From positions 930,001 to 994,000 of the forward strand of contig NZ_AKCI01000001.1 of the NCBI RefSeq assembly GCF_000269605.1: 64,000 nt of DNA. Reading direction: 5' to 3'. The number at the start of each line of letters is the position of its first letter. Positions within the stretch are counted from its first letter, which is position 1. Below are positions 55,301-64,000 of the stretch, piece after piece. The position numbers were made by a program, and so were the translations under genes. Below the pieces are notes generated by a model. The model had not been told where the DNA came from. It made no database searches and was given only the letters and a program-made list of their open reading frames with translations. The DNA is from Scardovia wiggsiae F0424. Its GTDB lineage: Bacteria; Actinomycetota; Actinomycetes; Actinomycetales; Bifidobacteriaceae.

Positions 55301-56182
55301 GCCGCTGCTTCCCTGGCGGCCCACGGGAACCTGCCTATTGCACCAGCCTTCGCCGCCGTCACCGGTTTTGCCACATCCTTCCCTTCCCTGATCTCAGTAT
55401 CGCGGCTCGGTGCGGGGCTGCAGCCCACCCTTGCATCCGCCAGGCGTGTATTTGCACTTCTTGACGAAAAACCCGCAGCAGCACCGATCATTGACGGAGC
55501 CCGCATCGAAACCATGCCTTTTACCGGCGAGGCTGCATCGCAGATGGGCTTCAGCTACTCAAACGGCAGAGCCGTACTCCGGAATATCGACCTGACGATA
55601 GCCCCCGGCAGCAGCATCGCTGTCCAGGGGCCGAACGGGGCAGGGAAATCTACCCTCATCGACCTGCTTATGCGCTTCAGGGTACGCAGCACCGGGAATA
55701 TCAGCATCGACAGTACGGATATCAATACTGTTGCCACCGACAGCCTGCGTACCGTACAGACGCTGTCAAGCCAGGATATTTTCATATTCGACTCAACACT
55801 CCGTGACAATATCGCCGTCGCAGACCCGGATGCCTCTGAAAACCGCATCATGCAGGCCGCGCATCATGCCTGCCTGGATGATCTCATTGACCAGCTGCCG
55901 GACGGCCTGGATACACAGCTCAGCCGCAACGGTTCGCAGCTGTCTGACGGGCAGCGCCAGCGTGTAGCCATTGCACGTTCTTTCCTGAGCAGTGCCAGCC
56001 TCATGTTCTTCGACGAGCCAACGAGCAATATGGATGCCCTGCTCGAAGCAGAACTGATGCAGTCCCTTATGAAGCATCAGGGCAGCAAATCCTATGTGAT
56101 CGTTTCCCATCGGGGAAGCACCCTCAGGTATGCGCAGGAACTCTTCACGCTTGACGGTGGGTCACTGGCCAGGATCCGCTGA
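52382..56182 (+). CDS. Single-chain full ABC exporter (TMD-NBD-TMD-NBD)
   Basis: 1266 residues. TMD1 (about 20-350), NBD1 with Walker A GRSGSGKST (about 443) and signature NFSGGQRQRL; a Pro/Ala/Ser linker (about 655-710); TMD2 (about 725-1000); NBD2 with GPNGAGKST (about 1083) and signature LSDGQRQRV, in which the usual second Gly is Asp. A further Pro/Ala-rich linker lies near 355-400. It resembles CydDC-type fused exporters, but the substrate is unknown. Start: ATG at 52382; the ribosome site is weak. Confidence 0.85.
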   Translation: MFNKKMMQLPGVSVKRSVLIGLRRSLSFLTDIAIIIYLADILALLCGAHTSGGSPAAHVYGCFHSVLPAAAGAAAASVTVPSLILVVVRILLSRTADSAAVKSDETVARALTSDMTHAFLVPQDISVKSLKSSGRPNQTLAMLDTEGIKTVCSYFSNFIPAMVQTAFMICTAVLIFLPFNVWAGIAIAAGMLVMPVFANMIRDSNLKYLSAHLSKYDKVGIHFEQAVRGLSTLTIFRADKRESEKIREESEGFRRITMQILKGQLRSLIAADFVIAAAVIASVLIAVFTSAPAAPVGAAGTALPAAAFNGILVAVLGVRLFIPERSLIYLVHDAAKAMKLGRQIVEVRDDFTAGQQASATVPLPAPDTASVPAPSPIPVPAGDSSGGRRVRAGTAGTGADTAVTSTAGDELISLSGLSVAYSDGFEALRSITASFKAHGFVGIAGRSGSGKSTLVNVLTGLLPQYAGSAVIDGREASSYSYAELSHLAVAVRGTDTLFAGTIADNMDIGKRGISREHIASALKRVDMWPKIESRGGLDAPVSAGGSNFSGGQRQRLCIARGLLHDAQIYIFDEATSAVDAAHDRALERLLLDLSHEACVIAVTHRLSNIRHADTIMMLDGGNIAEMGTYDELMGMDGLFADQWRHQNTVENAGAAPEQDRGHGPKPGAEAAAPAESIPVPASDAGSSSPAAAVRGAPEPVPGSSPSSPSGSAALFRTVKRMARFLGSHRRTVAGAAAAGLTGHLLSTIAVMAAVMAIFTGFQGHTAVCALLAVIASTAGLVRGMFSFLEQYLNHQAAFSILRDVRVLAFDHVRSLSPAGVAGKARGNLVTVLTEDIELLEVFYAHTLSPLMIGAGNSIIMWAVLSAIHPLLGGIALGSYLIVGILIPLFFAGPTSAYAYKERQSQGQVHTQVLDYLDGKNTLLQFDASNEAYSQVMDASGTMLGSRSHATSYRYSNMRTADAASLIMLILFTLAAASLAAHGNLPIAPAFAAVTGFATSFPSLISVSRLGAGLQPTLASARRVFALLDEKPAAAPIIDGARIETMPFTGEAASQMGFSYSNGRAVLRNIDLTIAPGSSIAVQGPNGAGKSTLIDLLMRFRVRSTGNISIDSTDINTVATDSLRTVQTLSSQDIFIFDSTLRDNIAVADPDASENRIMQAAHHACLDDLIDQLPDGLDTQLSRNGSQLSDGQRQRVAIARSFLSSASLMFFDEPTSNMDALLEAELMQSLMKHQGSKSYVIVSHRGSTLRYAQELFTLDGGSLARIR

Positions 56183-56204
56183 CCCTGCTTCGGCATAGAA
56201 CAGA

Positions 56205-57521
56205 TCAGAAAGGCAGATAGTAAGGAAGCACCTCAGGCTCGGTTTCATACAGCTTTGCTATATCCTCACTGAGATACTTTTTATTGACAACGACCTCAAA
56301 CGTGTATTCATCGAACCACGGATCAGTCATCACAAAATACCCCTTCTGGCCGTTCTCATCGCCCCAGCTGTTCTCGACCTTCCACCGCACAGGCTTGCCG
56401 TCGATCACATCAACGCCTGCAAGGGTCATGGCATGGGTAGCTGCACTTTCACGGGTCATTATGCGTTGACGCTTATCCATGGTAAAATCAACGCCTACGA
56501 GGGTGGCCATATCATACAGGTCAGTGTCCATAACACCGCTTTTACGGTCTGAAGACTGGCCGACATCGCATCCAAACCATACCGGCTCACCGTCCTGCAG
56601 CTGCTTCACTGCAGCAACCTTCATATCATCAGCCGTAACATTGAGCCAATGAGGGTCAGGGCTGCCTACCATATTGCCCATCAGCTCCCGGGAATAATGC
56701 CTGTTGAACTGGAGCCTGTCTGCCGGATAACTGCCGAGTGCTACATAATCATCCATATCAGCGCCAATGAATGTGTCAAAGAACCCTTTAGGCGTCATAA
56801 CACCTTCATCATGGTATTTCTTATCTTTATCCTGGTACTGGAAACGGAAACTCTCAGGAGGCGTCCCCAGTGCTACAGACACGATGCTGTACACACCCTC
56901 AAGCATATGGGCACGCGCAGCCTCAATATCATCGCCGGAAGCGCCTGCCCTGACCATGTCGCGGAGCCTCAGGGCATCCTGGCGGAGCTTGCGGTTAAGG
57001 AGCTCATTCATTGCATCAGAGTTCTCGGTATTGGCGGTTTCAGGCATGGAATTTTTGGGGATCACGCCATACTTCTTTACCAGGTTGACCACATACTGCC
57101 ACCAGCCGCCGTCGCTCTCGGGTTCTTCAAAGAGCATGGCTGTCTTGCGATCATCAAGGCTGTCATCAGCTGTAGCAATAACGTTCTCATAAAAATAGTT
57201 GGATTTCTCCAGCTTGTCATAAAAATAAAGGAAATTCTGGGAAAGCTCGAAATTTTCAACATTGAGCTTCTTCTCCAGATGGAACCGCAGCACATTGAGC
57301 CCGGCAAACATCCAGCACCGCCCGGAATGCTTCTGGTTAGTCACCTCGTCAGAAACCAGATCGGTCGAGTACGGGTTTCTGTTGCGGGCAATAACGAACG
57401 GGTCTTCTGCCGCCTTCAGCAGGCCATTCGTCGCCGACGCACGCTGCGCAAGGATATTCTTTTTATCCTGGCTGAACGCCTCTTTCATCTTCAGTGTATC
57501 CTCACTGGAAATAACTGCCAT
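56205..57521 (-). CDS. pepC: Aminopeptidase C (peptidase C1, bleomycin hydrolase type)
   Basis: Cytoplasmic cysteine aminopeptidase of peptide use. 438 residues, family length. The catalytic Cys69 lies in GRCWMFAGLNVLR, the His is in ATHAMTLAGV (about 359), and the Asn in WKVENSWGDENG (about 382). Starts with MAVISSEDTLKMKEAF. Upstream on the minus strand is a repeat-rich 385-bp gap, then the GH5 gene. Confidence 0.95.
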   Translation of the reverse strand: MAVISSEDTLKMKEAFSQDKKNILAQRASATNGLLKAAEDPFVIARNRNPYSTDLVSDEVTNQKHSGRCWMFAGLNVLRFHLEKKLNVENFELSQNFLYFYDKLEKSNYFYENVIATADDSLDDRKTAMLFEEPESDGGWWQYVVNLVKKYGVIPKNSMPETANTENSDAMNELLNRKLRQDALRLRDMVRAGASGDDIEAARAHMLEGVYSIVSVALGTPPESFRFQYQDKDKKYHDEGVMTPKGFFDTFIGADMDDYVALGSYPADRLQFNRHYSRELMGNMVGSPDPHWLNVTADDMKVAAVKQLQDGEPVWFGCDVGQSSDRKSGVMDTDLYDMATLVGVDFTMDKRQRIMTRESAATHAMTLAGVDVIDGKPVRWKVENSWGDENGQKGYFVMTDPWFDEYTFEVVVNKKYLSEDIAKLYETEPEVLPYYLPF

Positions 57522-57906
57522 CGCTGTCCTTTCTTAAGCCCGGATGCCGTACCTGTATCCGGATGGCCTGTGGTCCTGATCGTGATTCTTATCATAGAGT
57601 GAGGGCAGTATCAGATATTCCCATATCCGAAACTATGCTCCCTGCTCCTGCCTGGGGGAAAATCCGCCTCTTCTGCCCGGGACGCTCACCCAACACGCAT
57701 ATATGGATTTGCCGGATCAGACACAAACGGCAGGCTGCAGCCAGTACTGAAAGGATACTGTGTTGCAGTACCGCGCACATCTGCGCTTTGGGTGAGCCGA
57801 CACATTTGTACGCTGGGCGAGCCGCGTTGGCAAACACGCGGCCGGGACTCTGAAGGGTATGCTAAATCCAGCAGGAATACAGAAGGGCGGGCATCATGCG
57901 GAAAGG
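57522..57906. repeat. Repeat-rich intergenic region between pepC and the GH5 gene
   Basis: No gene is supported. Three copies of a roughly 24-bp motif (GCTCACCCAAnnCGCAnATnTG) lie at 57683-57705 (one orientation) and at 57776-57800 and 57801-57824 (opposite orientation, exactly 25 bp apart). A hairpin pairing CTGCA...CAGTA with TACTG...TGCAG (57735-57768) lies between the first and second copies, giving a nested imperfect palindrome of about 118 bp. Confidence 0.65.
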
Positions 57907-59022
57907 TCAGACGATCCCTGCATCATGGCACATGCGCCAGTCCCAGAATTCTTTCCATGTACCGCGCATCGAATCCCGCCGGGCCGGATCCCTTTCTATC
58001 TGATAGCTCCAGAAAAACTGGCGGGGAAAAGCTTCCCGGTGAAGCTGCGCTACAAAAGAAGTGAAACGGGGAGCCTCTGCAATCCCCTTCGCACTGGCCT
58101 GCAGCTTGCCGACAGAACTCTCTGCACACCATTCCCCTGCTATCACAGGGACGATCTTATCCACACTGCGGATGAACAGTTTATCGAGCCCTATGCCCCA
58201 TGTATACAACAGCTGACGGTGGCGCTCACGCGGAGTACGCCCGGCATGCATGCCGGGGGTATGCTTTAGAAACCGCTCGATCTTCTGTTCCGTGAAAGTA
58301 AGGTACACATGCGTATCCACATATACGTTATCCATTGACCTGAAGCGTCTGTCTGCCAGGAATGCGGCTGCCATACCAGGAAGGTTGAAACCGTCATGGA
58401 AAACTACTGCTTTCTCCGGCGGGAGTATCCGCCGCAACCTTATATACGCTGTTGCATAGAACCTTTTCAGGAACCGCATCGGGAGCTTGGGCTCGTTCAG
58501 CACTTCAATGCCGAACAGTGCGTCATCCCTGCCGTATCTGCGGGCCATACGGTCAAGCACAGACAGGGCAAACGCAATATCCTTGTGCGATGTATGCCAG
58601 GAGACCACACCAATCTGTCCGCCGTTGTCAAAACCGTTCTGGCTTCCCGGAACGGTATGGAGGTCAAGCAGGATCTTCAGCCCATAACGGTTAGCCCAGG
58701 CAAAAGCTTTATCCACATAGCTGGTACACCCGATATAGGGAGGGCAGCCGCCGAAAAGGAAAAAGGGCACGGGAAGCCTCACTGTGTCTATACCTTCTGC
58801 AGCGAGACAGGCAAAATCTTCTTCCGTAATATACGTATCCCTGTGAGCCTCCAGCCGGCGCGCAAGTTCATCATACGCAAGGTTCCGGGAAAGGGAATAC
58901 TCATCTTCTGCCCCGCCTGCATCAGCAAAGACAGAAGGGGACATCCATTTTTCAAGGACAAGCCAGTTGCCCAGATTGACGCCGCTGATACCTGCCGCAA
59001 TCCTGTGCTTCCTGTTATCCAT
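57907..59022 (-). CDS. GH5-family glycoside hydrolase (exo-1,3-beta-glucanase-like)
   Basis: 371 residues from the ATG at 59022; the frame extends 21 codons upstream without support. The N-terminus GVNLGNWLVLEKWMSPSVF matches exo-1,3-beta-glucanases of GH5. The general acid is the Glu of EVLNEPKLP (about 172) and the nucleophile the Glu of VIAGEWCAE (about 305). No signal peptide is seen, so it is probably cytoplasmic and acts on imported oligosaccharides. Confidence 0.85.
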   Translation of the reverse strand: MDNRKHRIAAGISGVNLGNWLVLEKWMSPSVFADAGGAEDEYSLSRNLAYDELARRLEAHRDTYITEEDFACLAAEGIDTVRLPVPFFLFGGCPPYIGCTSYVDKAFAWANRYGLKILLDLHTVPGSQNGFDNGGQIGVVSWHTSHKDIAFALSVLDRMARRYGRDDALFGIEVLNEPKLPMRFLKRFYATAYIRLRRILPPEKAVVFHDGFNLPGMAAAFLADRRFRSMDNVYVDTHVYLTFTEQKIERFLKHTPGMHAGRTPRERHRQLLYTWGIGLDKLFIRSVDKIVPVIAGEWCAESSVGKLQASAKGIAEAPRFTSFVAQLHREAFPRQFFWSYQIERDPARRDSMRGTWKEFWDWRMCHDAGIV

Positions 59023-59142
59023 ACTAACAGGGTATGCGCAGGCACCGATCATAATAAAAACGGATCCTGATGCCTGGGATACCACGCGGTATCATCACAG
59101 CTGCCGCCCAATGCCGCGCCTTCCTGCAACCTTTCCCCAGGC

Positions 59143-62100
59143 TCAGGCTTCAATGCACCGGGGCCCAAAAATCGATTTAAGCTCACCAAAAAGCGATGTG
59201 TCGCGTGTAACGCGGTACTTGTCCCCAAAGCGGATAATCTCGGTCTTCCTATCCGGCTGCATAACCGCCAGACTGACTTCACAGTATCCCGGGTGATGCG
59301 CCAGCACTGCCGACAGCCGCTGGAGCCTCCCCTGCTCAAGCGCCCTCGCAGGAAGGCTGATCTGCACCGGCTGTACATCAACAGAATCCACATTGGGGAT
59401 CTCGACTTCACGGCCGTAAATGCTGACGCCGTCATCGCGCACAGATACACTGCCCTTGACCTGGACAATACTGTCGATGATGAGCTTATCCTGGTTCTCT
59501 GTATACGACTTGCTGAAGAACAGGCACTGGATGCTGCTTTCCAGATCCTCTATGGTCACCAGCGCCCACGGCTTGCCGGCTTTAGACACACGGCGGTCAA
59601 CACCGGTTACCAGCCCTGCGATGGTTATCTGGGAACGCTCCGGCATATCAGAAGCGCGGTTCAGCAGCTGCGGGATGGACATGTCGCTCAGGCTGGACAG
59701 TACTGCGGCAAGGCCGCTCAGGGGATGGTCGGATACATACAGCCCAAGCATCTCACGCTCAAAATTGAGTTTGGTCTTTTTATCCCATTCGTCAATAGGA
59801 GGAACGCTGATATTGGCATCGCCCAGGGCCGCAGAAGCTGCTGATCCCGAGCCGCCAGCATCGGCGAACAGGTCGAACTGCCCCTCAGCCTCCTTGCGCT
59901 TCAAAGGTATCACCTGGTCGATCGCCGATTCATGGACAGTGAACAAAGCCCGCCGGTTAGGGTCAATACTGTCGAACGCACCGCTTTTTATAAGGGATTC
60001 CACAGTACGCTTATTAAGCGTGGATACAGGCATCCGGTCCACCCAGTCAAGGAAGCCGGAAAATTTCCCTTTCCCGTCTGCGCGTTCACGTTCTTCGACT
60101 ATTGATTCAACGATTTTTGTGCCGACGTTGCGGACTGCCCCCAGGCCAAAACGGATATCATCCCCCACAGCGGAATAATGGTCAACTGATTCATTGACAT
60201 CCGGCGGTAGGACCCTGATATTCATACGCCTGCATTCGCCCAGATACAGTGCCGTTTTATCCTTATTCGAATGCTCGCCCTGCAGCAGCGCAGCCATAAA
60301 CTCCACCGGATAGTGGGCCTTCAGGTACGCTGTCCAGTACGATATCAGCCCATACGCCGCGGAGTGGGCTTTATTGAAAGCATATCCCGCAAAAGGCACC
60401 AGGACATCCCATACAGCCTGCGCTGCCTCCTGGGAATACCCGTGTTCTTCCATACCCTCGAAGAAAGGCACTTTCTCTTTTGCCAGCACCTCGGGCTTCT
60501 TTTTGCCCATAGCGCGCCGCAGGACATCTGCGCGCCCCAGGGAATAGCCTGCAAGGATACGCGCAGCAGACTGGACCTGCTCCTGATACACGATCAGGCC
60601 GTATGTCTCGTCAAGCACCGACGCAAGAGGCTTCTCCAGTTCAGGATGGATCGGCTTGATCTCCTGAAGGCCATTCTTACGCTTTGCATAATTATTATGT
60701 GAATCCACATCCATGGGACCAGGCCGGTACAGTGCGATAAGGGCTGAAATATCGTTGAAGTTATCGGGCCGCAGCTGTTTGAGCAGGCTTTGCATACCGT
60801 CGGAATCCAGCTGGAACACGCCCAGGGTATGCCCCGAAGACAGGAGCTCATATGTAGCCTTATCATCAATGGGGATCTGGGCAATATCAACATGGCCTTT
60901 ACCGTTTGCTTCAATATTGTTAAGGGCCTCCTTGATCACTGTCAGGTTGGCCAGCCCCAGGAAATCCATTTTTACAAGCCCGAGGGTCTCACATGTATGG
61001 TATTCAAAAGTCGTTGTGATAGTGCCGTCAGTACGCCTGAGTAGCGGCGAGGTATTTGTGATAGGCTGCGATGCCATAATGGTAGCGCATGCGTGCACGC
61101 CTGTCTGGCGGATCAGCCCTTCAATACCTTTTGCTTTCTCTGTAATTTTCTGCACATCAGGATTCCCGTTGTACAGGTCGCGGAATTCCTGGGCTTCTGC
61201 ATAGCGTTTGGCTTTAGGGTCAAAAATATCATGAAGGCCGATATCCTTGCCGCCCACAGCCCCGGGCAGCGCTTTTGTGATCGTTTCACCCATCTGGAAT
61301 TCATAATCAAGGATGCGGGCGGAATCTTTAAGCGCCTGCTTGGTTTTGATGGTCCCGTATGTTACGCACTGGGCAACTTTATCAGCGCCGTATTTCTGGG
61401 TGACATACTGCAGGACTTCATCGCGGCCTGCAGGGTCGAAATCCACATCGATATCAGGGAGGGATACACGCTCCGGGTTCAGGAAGCGCTCAAAAATAAG
61501 GCCATGCTCAAGCGGATCCAGCTCTGTGATGCCCATCGCATAGGAGACCATGCTCCCTGCAGCAGAGCCTCTTCCCGGACCTACCATAACACCGTGGGTT
61601 TTGGCCCAGTTGATATAATCAGCCACAACAAGGAAGTAGCCGCAGAACTGCATCTGGCAGATCACGCCGCATTCATAATCAGCCTGTTTCGCCACTTTTT
61701 CAGGGACGCCGTCAGGATAGCGCTTCTCCAGGCCCTTCTCAACATCACGCAAAAACAGCGATGTAGCATCCCATCCTTCAGGACAGTCAAATTCGGGCAT
61801 ATAAGCGCCGTCTTCATGGTCGTCGAACATGACATTGCACCGCTCTGCGATCTCAATAGTGTTATCGCATGCACCGGGAAAATCCTTGAAAAGCCTGCGC
61901 ATCTCTTCAGCAGGTTTAATGTAGTACCCGCTGCCGTCAAAATGGAACCTGTTGGGGTCAGTCAGCCGTGACCCCGAGTTGATGCACAAAAGGGCATCCT
62001 GCGCCTGGGCATCTTCTTCCAAGCCATAATGCGAGTCATTCGTCGCCACCAGCGGGGCGCCAATCTCATCCGCGATCCTCAGCAGGTCCTCAGCCACACG

Positions 62101-62712
62101 CTTCTCAATAGGCAGCCCATGGTCCATAACTTCAACATAGAAATTGTCCCTGCCAAAAATATCCTGGAGCTCCCCCGCTTCCCGCAGCGCCTCCCTGTAC
62201 TGCCCCAAACGGAGCCTTGTCTGCACAGCACCTGACGGGCAGCCCGTAGTAGCAATGACCCCGGAGTGGTATGTGCTCAGGATATCCCTGTCCATACGCG
62301 GATTCTTGCCCATAAGGCCTTCAAGGTTCGCCAGGGAAGACGCTTTGAGCAGGTTGACCAGGCCTTCATCATTTTCAGCCCACATGGTCATATGTGTATA
62401 GGAGCCGTTGGCTGAAACATCGTCAGAATGCTGATCCTGCGTCCCCCAGTGCACCCGGGTCTTATCTGACCGGGCCGTCCCCGGGGTCACATACGCTTCG
62501 ATCCCGATAATCGGCTTGATCCCTTCATCAACTGCAGTACGCCACATTTCATACGCACCATGCATATTGCCATGGTCAGTGATGCCCACGGCTTTCTGGC
62601 CCAGGGATTTGACTACGCTGACCAGCTTCTTTACCGGTACCGCCCCGTCAAGGGTAGAGTAATCCGTGTGGTTATGGAGATGCACGAAATCCGCGGTAGT
62701 CGAAGAAGCCAT
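59143..62712 (-). CDS. dnaE: DNA polymerase III alpha subunit
   Basis: Catalytic replicative polymerase. 1189 residues: PHP domain (about 1-280, HLHNHTDYSTLDGAV), the palm acidic motif SLPDIDVDFDPAG (about 425), fingers, a helix-hairpin region and a C-terminal OB fold. The ATG at 62712 is preferred to a TTG three codons upstream. Downstream of a pseudouridine synthase gene and lspA on the same strand. Confidence 0.97.
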   Translation of the reverse strand: MASSTTADFVHLHNHTDYSTLDGAVPVKKLVSVVKSLGQKAVGITDHGNMHGAYEMWRTAVDEGIKPIIGIEAYVTPGTARSDKTRVHWGTQDQHSDDVSANGSYTHMTMWAENDEGLVNLLKASSLANLEGLMGKNPRMDRDILSTYHSGVIATTGCPSGAVQTRLRLGQYREALREAGELQDIFGRDNFYVEVMDHGLPIEKRVAEDLLRIADEIGAPLVATNDSHYGLEEDAQAQDALLCINSGSRLTDPNRFHFDGSGYYIKPAEEMRRLFKDFPGACDNTIEIAERCNVMFDDHEDGAYMPEFDCPEGWDATSLFLRDVEKGLEKRYPDGVPEKVAKQADYECGVICQMQFCGYFLVVADYINWAKTHGVMVGPGRGSAAGSMVSYAMGITELDPLEHGLIFERFLNPERVSLPDIDVDFDPAGRDEVLQYVTQKYGADKVAQCVTYGTIKTKQALKDSARILDYEFQMGETITKALPGAVGGKDIGLHDIFDPKAKRYAEAQEFRDLYNGNPDVQKITEKAKGIEGLIRQTGVHACATIMASQPITNTSPLLRRTDGTITTTFEYHTCETLGLVKMDFLGLANLTVIKEALNNIEANGKGHVDIAQIPIDDKATYELLSSGHTLGVFQLDSDGMQSLLKQLRPDNFNDISALIALYRPGPMDVDSHNNYAKRKNGLQEIKPIHPELEKPLASVLDETYGLIVYQEQVQSAARILAGYSLGRADVLRRAMGKKKPEVLAKEKVPFFEGMEEHGYSQEAAQAVWDVLVPFAGYAFNKAHSAAYGLISYWTAYLKAHYPVEFMAALLQGEHSNKDKTALYLGECRRMNIRVLPPDVNESVDHYSAVGDDIRFGLGAVRNVGTKIVESIVEERERADGKGKFSGFLDWVDRMPVSTLNKRTVESLIKSGAFDSIDPNRRALFTVHESAIDQVIPLKRKEAEGQFDLFADAGGSGSAASAALGDANISVPPIDEWDKKTKLNFEREMLGLYVSDHPLSGLAAVLSSLSDMSIPQLLNRASDMPERSQITIAGLVTGVDRRVSKAGKPWALVTIEDLESSIQCLFFSKSYTENQDKLIIDSIVQVKGSVSVRDDGVSIYGREVEIPNVDSVDVQPVQISLPARALEQGRLQRLSAVLAHHPGYCEVSLAVMQPDRKTEIIRFGDKYRVTRDTSLFGELKSIFGPRCIEA

Positions 62713-62754
62713 ATACACCAATCTAGCGTAATGTATAGTCCAGTTTACCGGCAG

Positions 62755-63702
62755 CTAAACGGCCTGCCTCTGCTGCCGGCTGCGGGCACGGAGCGTTTCC
62801 AGGGAATGTGCCAGGTCCCCGGGAAGTTCAGATTCTACATGGACCACGAGCCGGGTATGGGGATGCTTGAATTCAAGTTTCATCGAGTGCAGCCACTGGC
62901 GGCCGATGCCGAGCCCGCGGGCCAAAACGGGGTTAGCCCCGTACATAGTATCGCCTACAAGGGGATGGCCTATAGATGACATATGCACGCGGATCTGATG
63001 TGTGCGCCCGGTCTCCAGATTAACGGAGATATATGTCGTCTCACCGAAACGTTCCATAACATCCCAATGGGTAATGGCAGGACGCCCGTCAGGCATTATA
63101 GTGAACCTGAAATCGGCAACAGGGTCACGGCCGATCGGAGCGTCAACAGTAGCTTTATCCTGCTTAAGGCTGCCCTGGGCTACCGCATAATAGATCTTGG
63201 TTACTTCATGCTCGGAAAACTGCCGGCGCATTTCCCTATATGCCAGCTCGGACTTGCATACCAGCATCAGCCCGCTGGTTCCTGCATCCAATCGTGATAC
63301 TATGCCCTGCCTTCCCTGCGGGCCGTATTCCGTGATGTGCACGCCGCGCGCTTTCAGCGTCCCCAGGACGGTAGGGCCGGTCCATCCTACGGATGGGTGC
63401 GCAGCCATACCAACCGGCTTATCCACTATAACAAGGTCATCATCTTCATAAACAATACGCATACCGTAATCAACCGGTTCAGGCTTATCCCTCTCTTCCG
63501 CAATCGCAACTTCAATCGAATCGCCCTGTGCCAGTTTTTCTGATTTCTGTGCTGACCTCTGAGACCCGCGGCCGGCAATCGATACTTCCCCTCTGTCAAT
63601 ATAAGCCGCTGCCTGTGAACGCGAAACCCCCAGCATCCTTGATACCGCAATATCAAAACGCATACCTATCAGCGCTTCGGGGACAGGCATGACGCGGTCC
63701 AT
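62755..63702 (-). CDS. rluD: RluA-family pseudouridine synthase
   Basis: Modifies 23S rRNA (RluD-like) or another RNA. 315 residues. N-terminal S4 RNA-binding domain (about 15-75, SRMLGVSRSQAAAYIDRGEV) and the catalytic Asp in SRLDAGTSGLMLV (about 135, the family HRLDxxTSG). The ATG overlaps the lspA stop by one base (TGATG), so the two are translationally coupled. The symbol is tentative. Confidence 0.9.
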   Translation of the reverse strand: MDRVMPVPEALIGMRFDIAVSRMLGVSRSQAAAYIDRGEVSIAGRGSQRSAQKSEKLAQGDSIEVAIAEERDKPEPVDYGMRIVYEDDDLVIVDKPVGMAAHPSVGWTGPTVLGTLKARGVHITEYGPQGRQGIVSRLDAGTSGLMLVCKSELAYREMRRQFSEHEVTKIYYAVAQGSLKQDKATVDAPIGRDPVADFRFTIMPDGRPAITHWDVMERFGETTYISVNLETGRTHQIRVHMSSIGHPLVGDTMYGANPVLARGLGIGRQWLHSMKLEFKHPHTRLVVHVESELPGDLAHSLETLRARSRQQRQAV

Positions 63703-64000
63703 CACACTGCCCCCCGGGGAGGATCCTGTGCATTGCCTCCGGGGCCTTTTGCCGCTGCTTCCCTGCTTCGCAGCGGTACCCCCTTAAATATAAGGATAAT
63801 AAACCCTGCAGCGGCAAAAGTAAGGAACACATCGGCCAGGTTCCCTACCGACCAGCCATAGTTGATAAAATCAACGACTTTGCCGTCCATGAAACCGCCG
63901 GCATAAACGATCCTGTCGATCGCATTGCCTCCTGCACCGGCAAGTGCCAGCCCCAGTACACAGGACCATGCAGCCGAATCAGACCGGATGCCCGCAATGA
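63702..64000 (-). CDS. lspA: Lipoprotein signal peptidase, C-terminal part (5' end outside window)
   Basis: Removes signal peptides from prolipoproteins. The frame is open from the right edge of the window. The catalytic aspartates are visible in GGNAIDRIVY and NLADVFLT, and the last TM lies in between and after. The 3' end overlaps the pseudouridine synthase start. The lspA-rluD order is common. Confidence 0.95.
   Translation of the reverse strand, partial: IAGIRSDSAAWSCVLGLALAGAGGNAIDRIVYAGGFMDGKVVDFINYGWSVGNLADVFLTFAAAGFIILIFKGVPLRSREAAAKGPGGNAQDPPRGAV

Noticed and set aside
57776-57824. CRISPR-like repeats
   Set aside because: Only two direct copies without a spacer between them and no cas gene.
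57563-57853. Overlapping short frames in the pepC-GH5 gap, encoding repeated HICALGEP-type peptides
   Set aside because: The repetition comes from the 24-bp DNA motif read on both strands; no ribosome site, and copies are better explained as DNA repeats.

Overview
The window looks like chromosomal core sequence of a moderate-GC member of Actinomycetota, most likely the family Bifidobacteriaceae. The support is a DUF2469 gene, a NucS-type mismatch endonuclease, an HspR (HAIR) operator before clpB, a thioredoxin-like TPR protein of the YbbN type, gatCAB followed by an acetyltransferase gene, and fermentative enzymes (malolactic enzyme, PepC). Placement below phylum level is inference. No rRNA, CRISPR array, transposase, integrase or prophage gene was seen. 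The two ends cut through pgm (left) and lspA (right).

Layout. 1-2.9 kb: end of pgm, then an operon of an NAD(P)-binding protein, an SRPBCC protein and an Rrf2 regulator, preceded by three palindromes spaced exactly 18 bp apart. 3-7.4 kb (minus): pnp, rpsO, mscL and a membrane protein. 7.5-9.7 kb (plus): tRNA-Gly and a large DUF6020-like membrane protein. 9.9-14.3 kb (minus): rnhB, lepB, rplS, an FAD oxidoreductase and DUF2469; a perfect 43-bp palindrome covers the rplS promoter. 14.5-22.2 kb (minus): GNAT protein, gatB, gatA, gatC, a TrmH-type methyltransferase, a phosphoribosyltransferase-like protein and a DUF559-like endonuclease-fold protein.

22.3-26.6 kb (plus) is accessory: a long inverted repeat, cop-box-like sites, a copper P-type ATPase with an N-terminal cupredoxin domain and an apparently missing nucleotide-binding domain, and an LtrA protein. 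26.7-29.5 kb (minus) is a redox set: flavodoxin, a frameshifted monooxygenase-family gene, an NAD(P)H oxidoreductase and a zinc alcohol dehydrogenase. 29.5-36.6 kb (minus): clpB, a nucleoside hydrolase with an orphan NMT1/THI5-like lipoprotein, argS and tRNA-Arg. 36.8-38.6 kb (minus): an ABC ATPase and its twice-frameshifted permease.

38.8-47.3 kb: a CYTH protein, the YbbN-type protein, a coupled membrane protein/lipoprotein pair, an FKBP lipoprotein, and the divergent malolactic enzyme and LysR regulator. 47.3-52 kb (minus): nucS and an intact MacB/FtsX-type transporter. 52.4-56.2 kb (plus): a single-chain full ABC exporter. 56.2-64 kb (minus): pepC, a GH5 glucanase-like enzyme, dnaE, an RluA-family pseudouridine synthase and lspA.

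Themes: translation and RNA processing (pnp, rpsO, rplS, gatCAB, argS, trmH, pseudouridine synthase), replication and repair (dnaE, rnhB, nucS), secretion (lepB, lspA), stress response (clpB, mscL, copper efflux, redox enzymes) and several ABC exporters. The most interesting signals are regulatory DNA structures and three damaged or reshaped genes.
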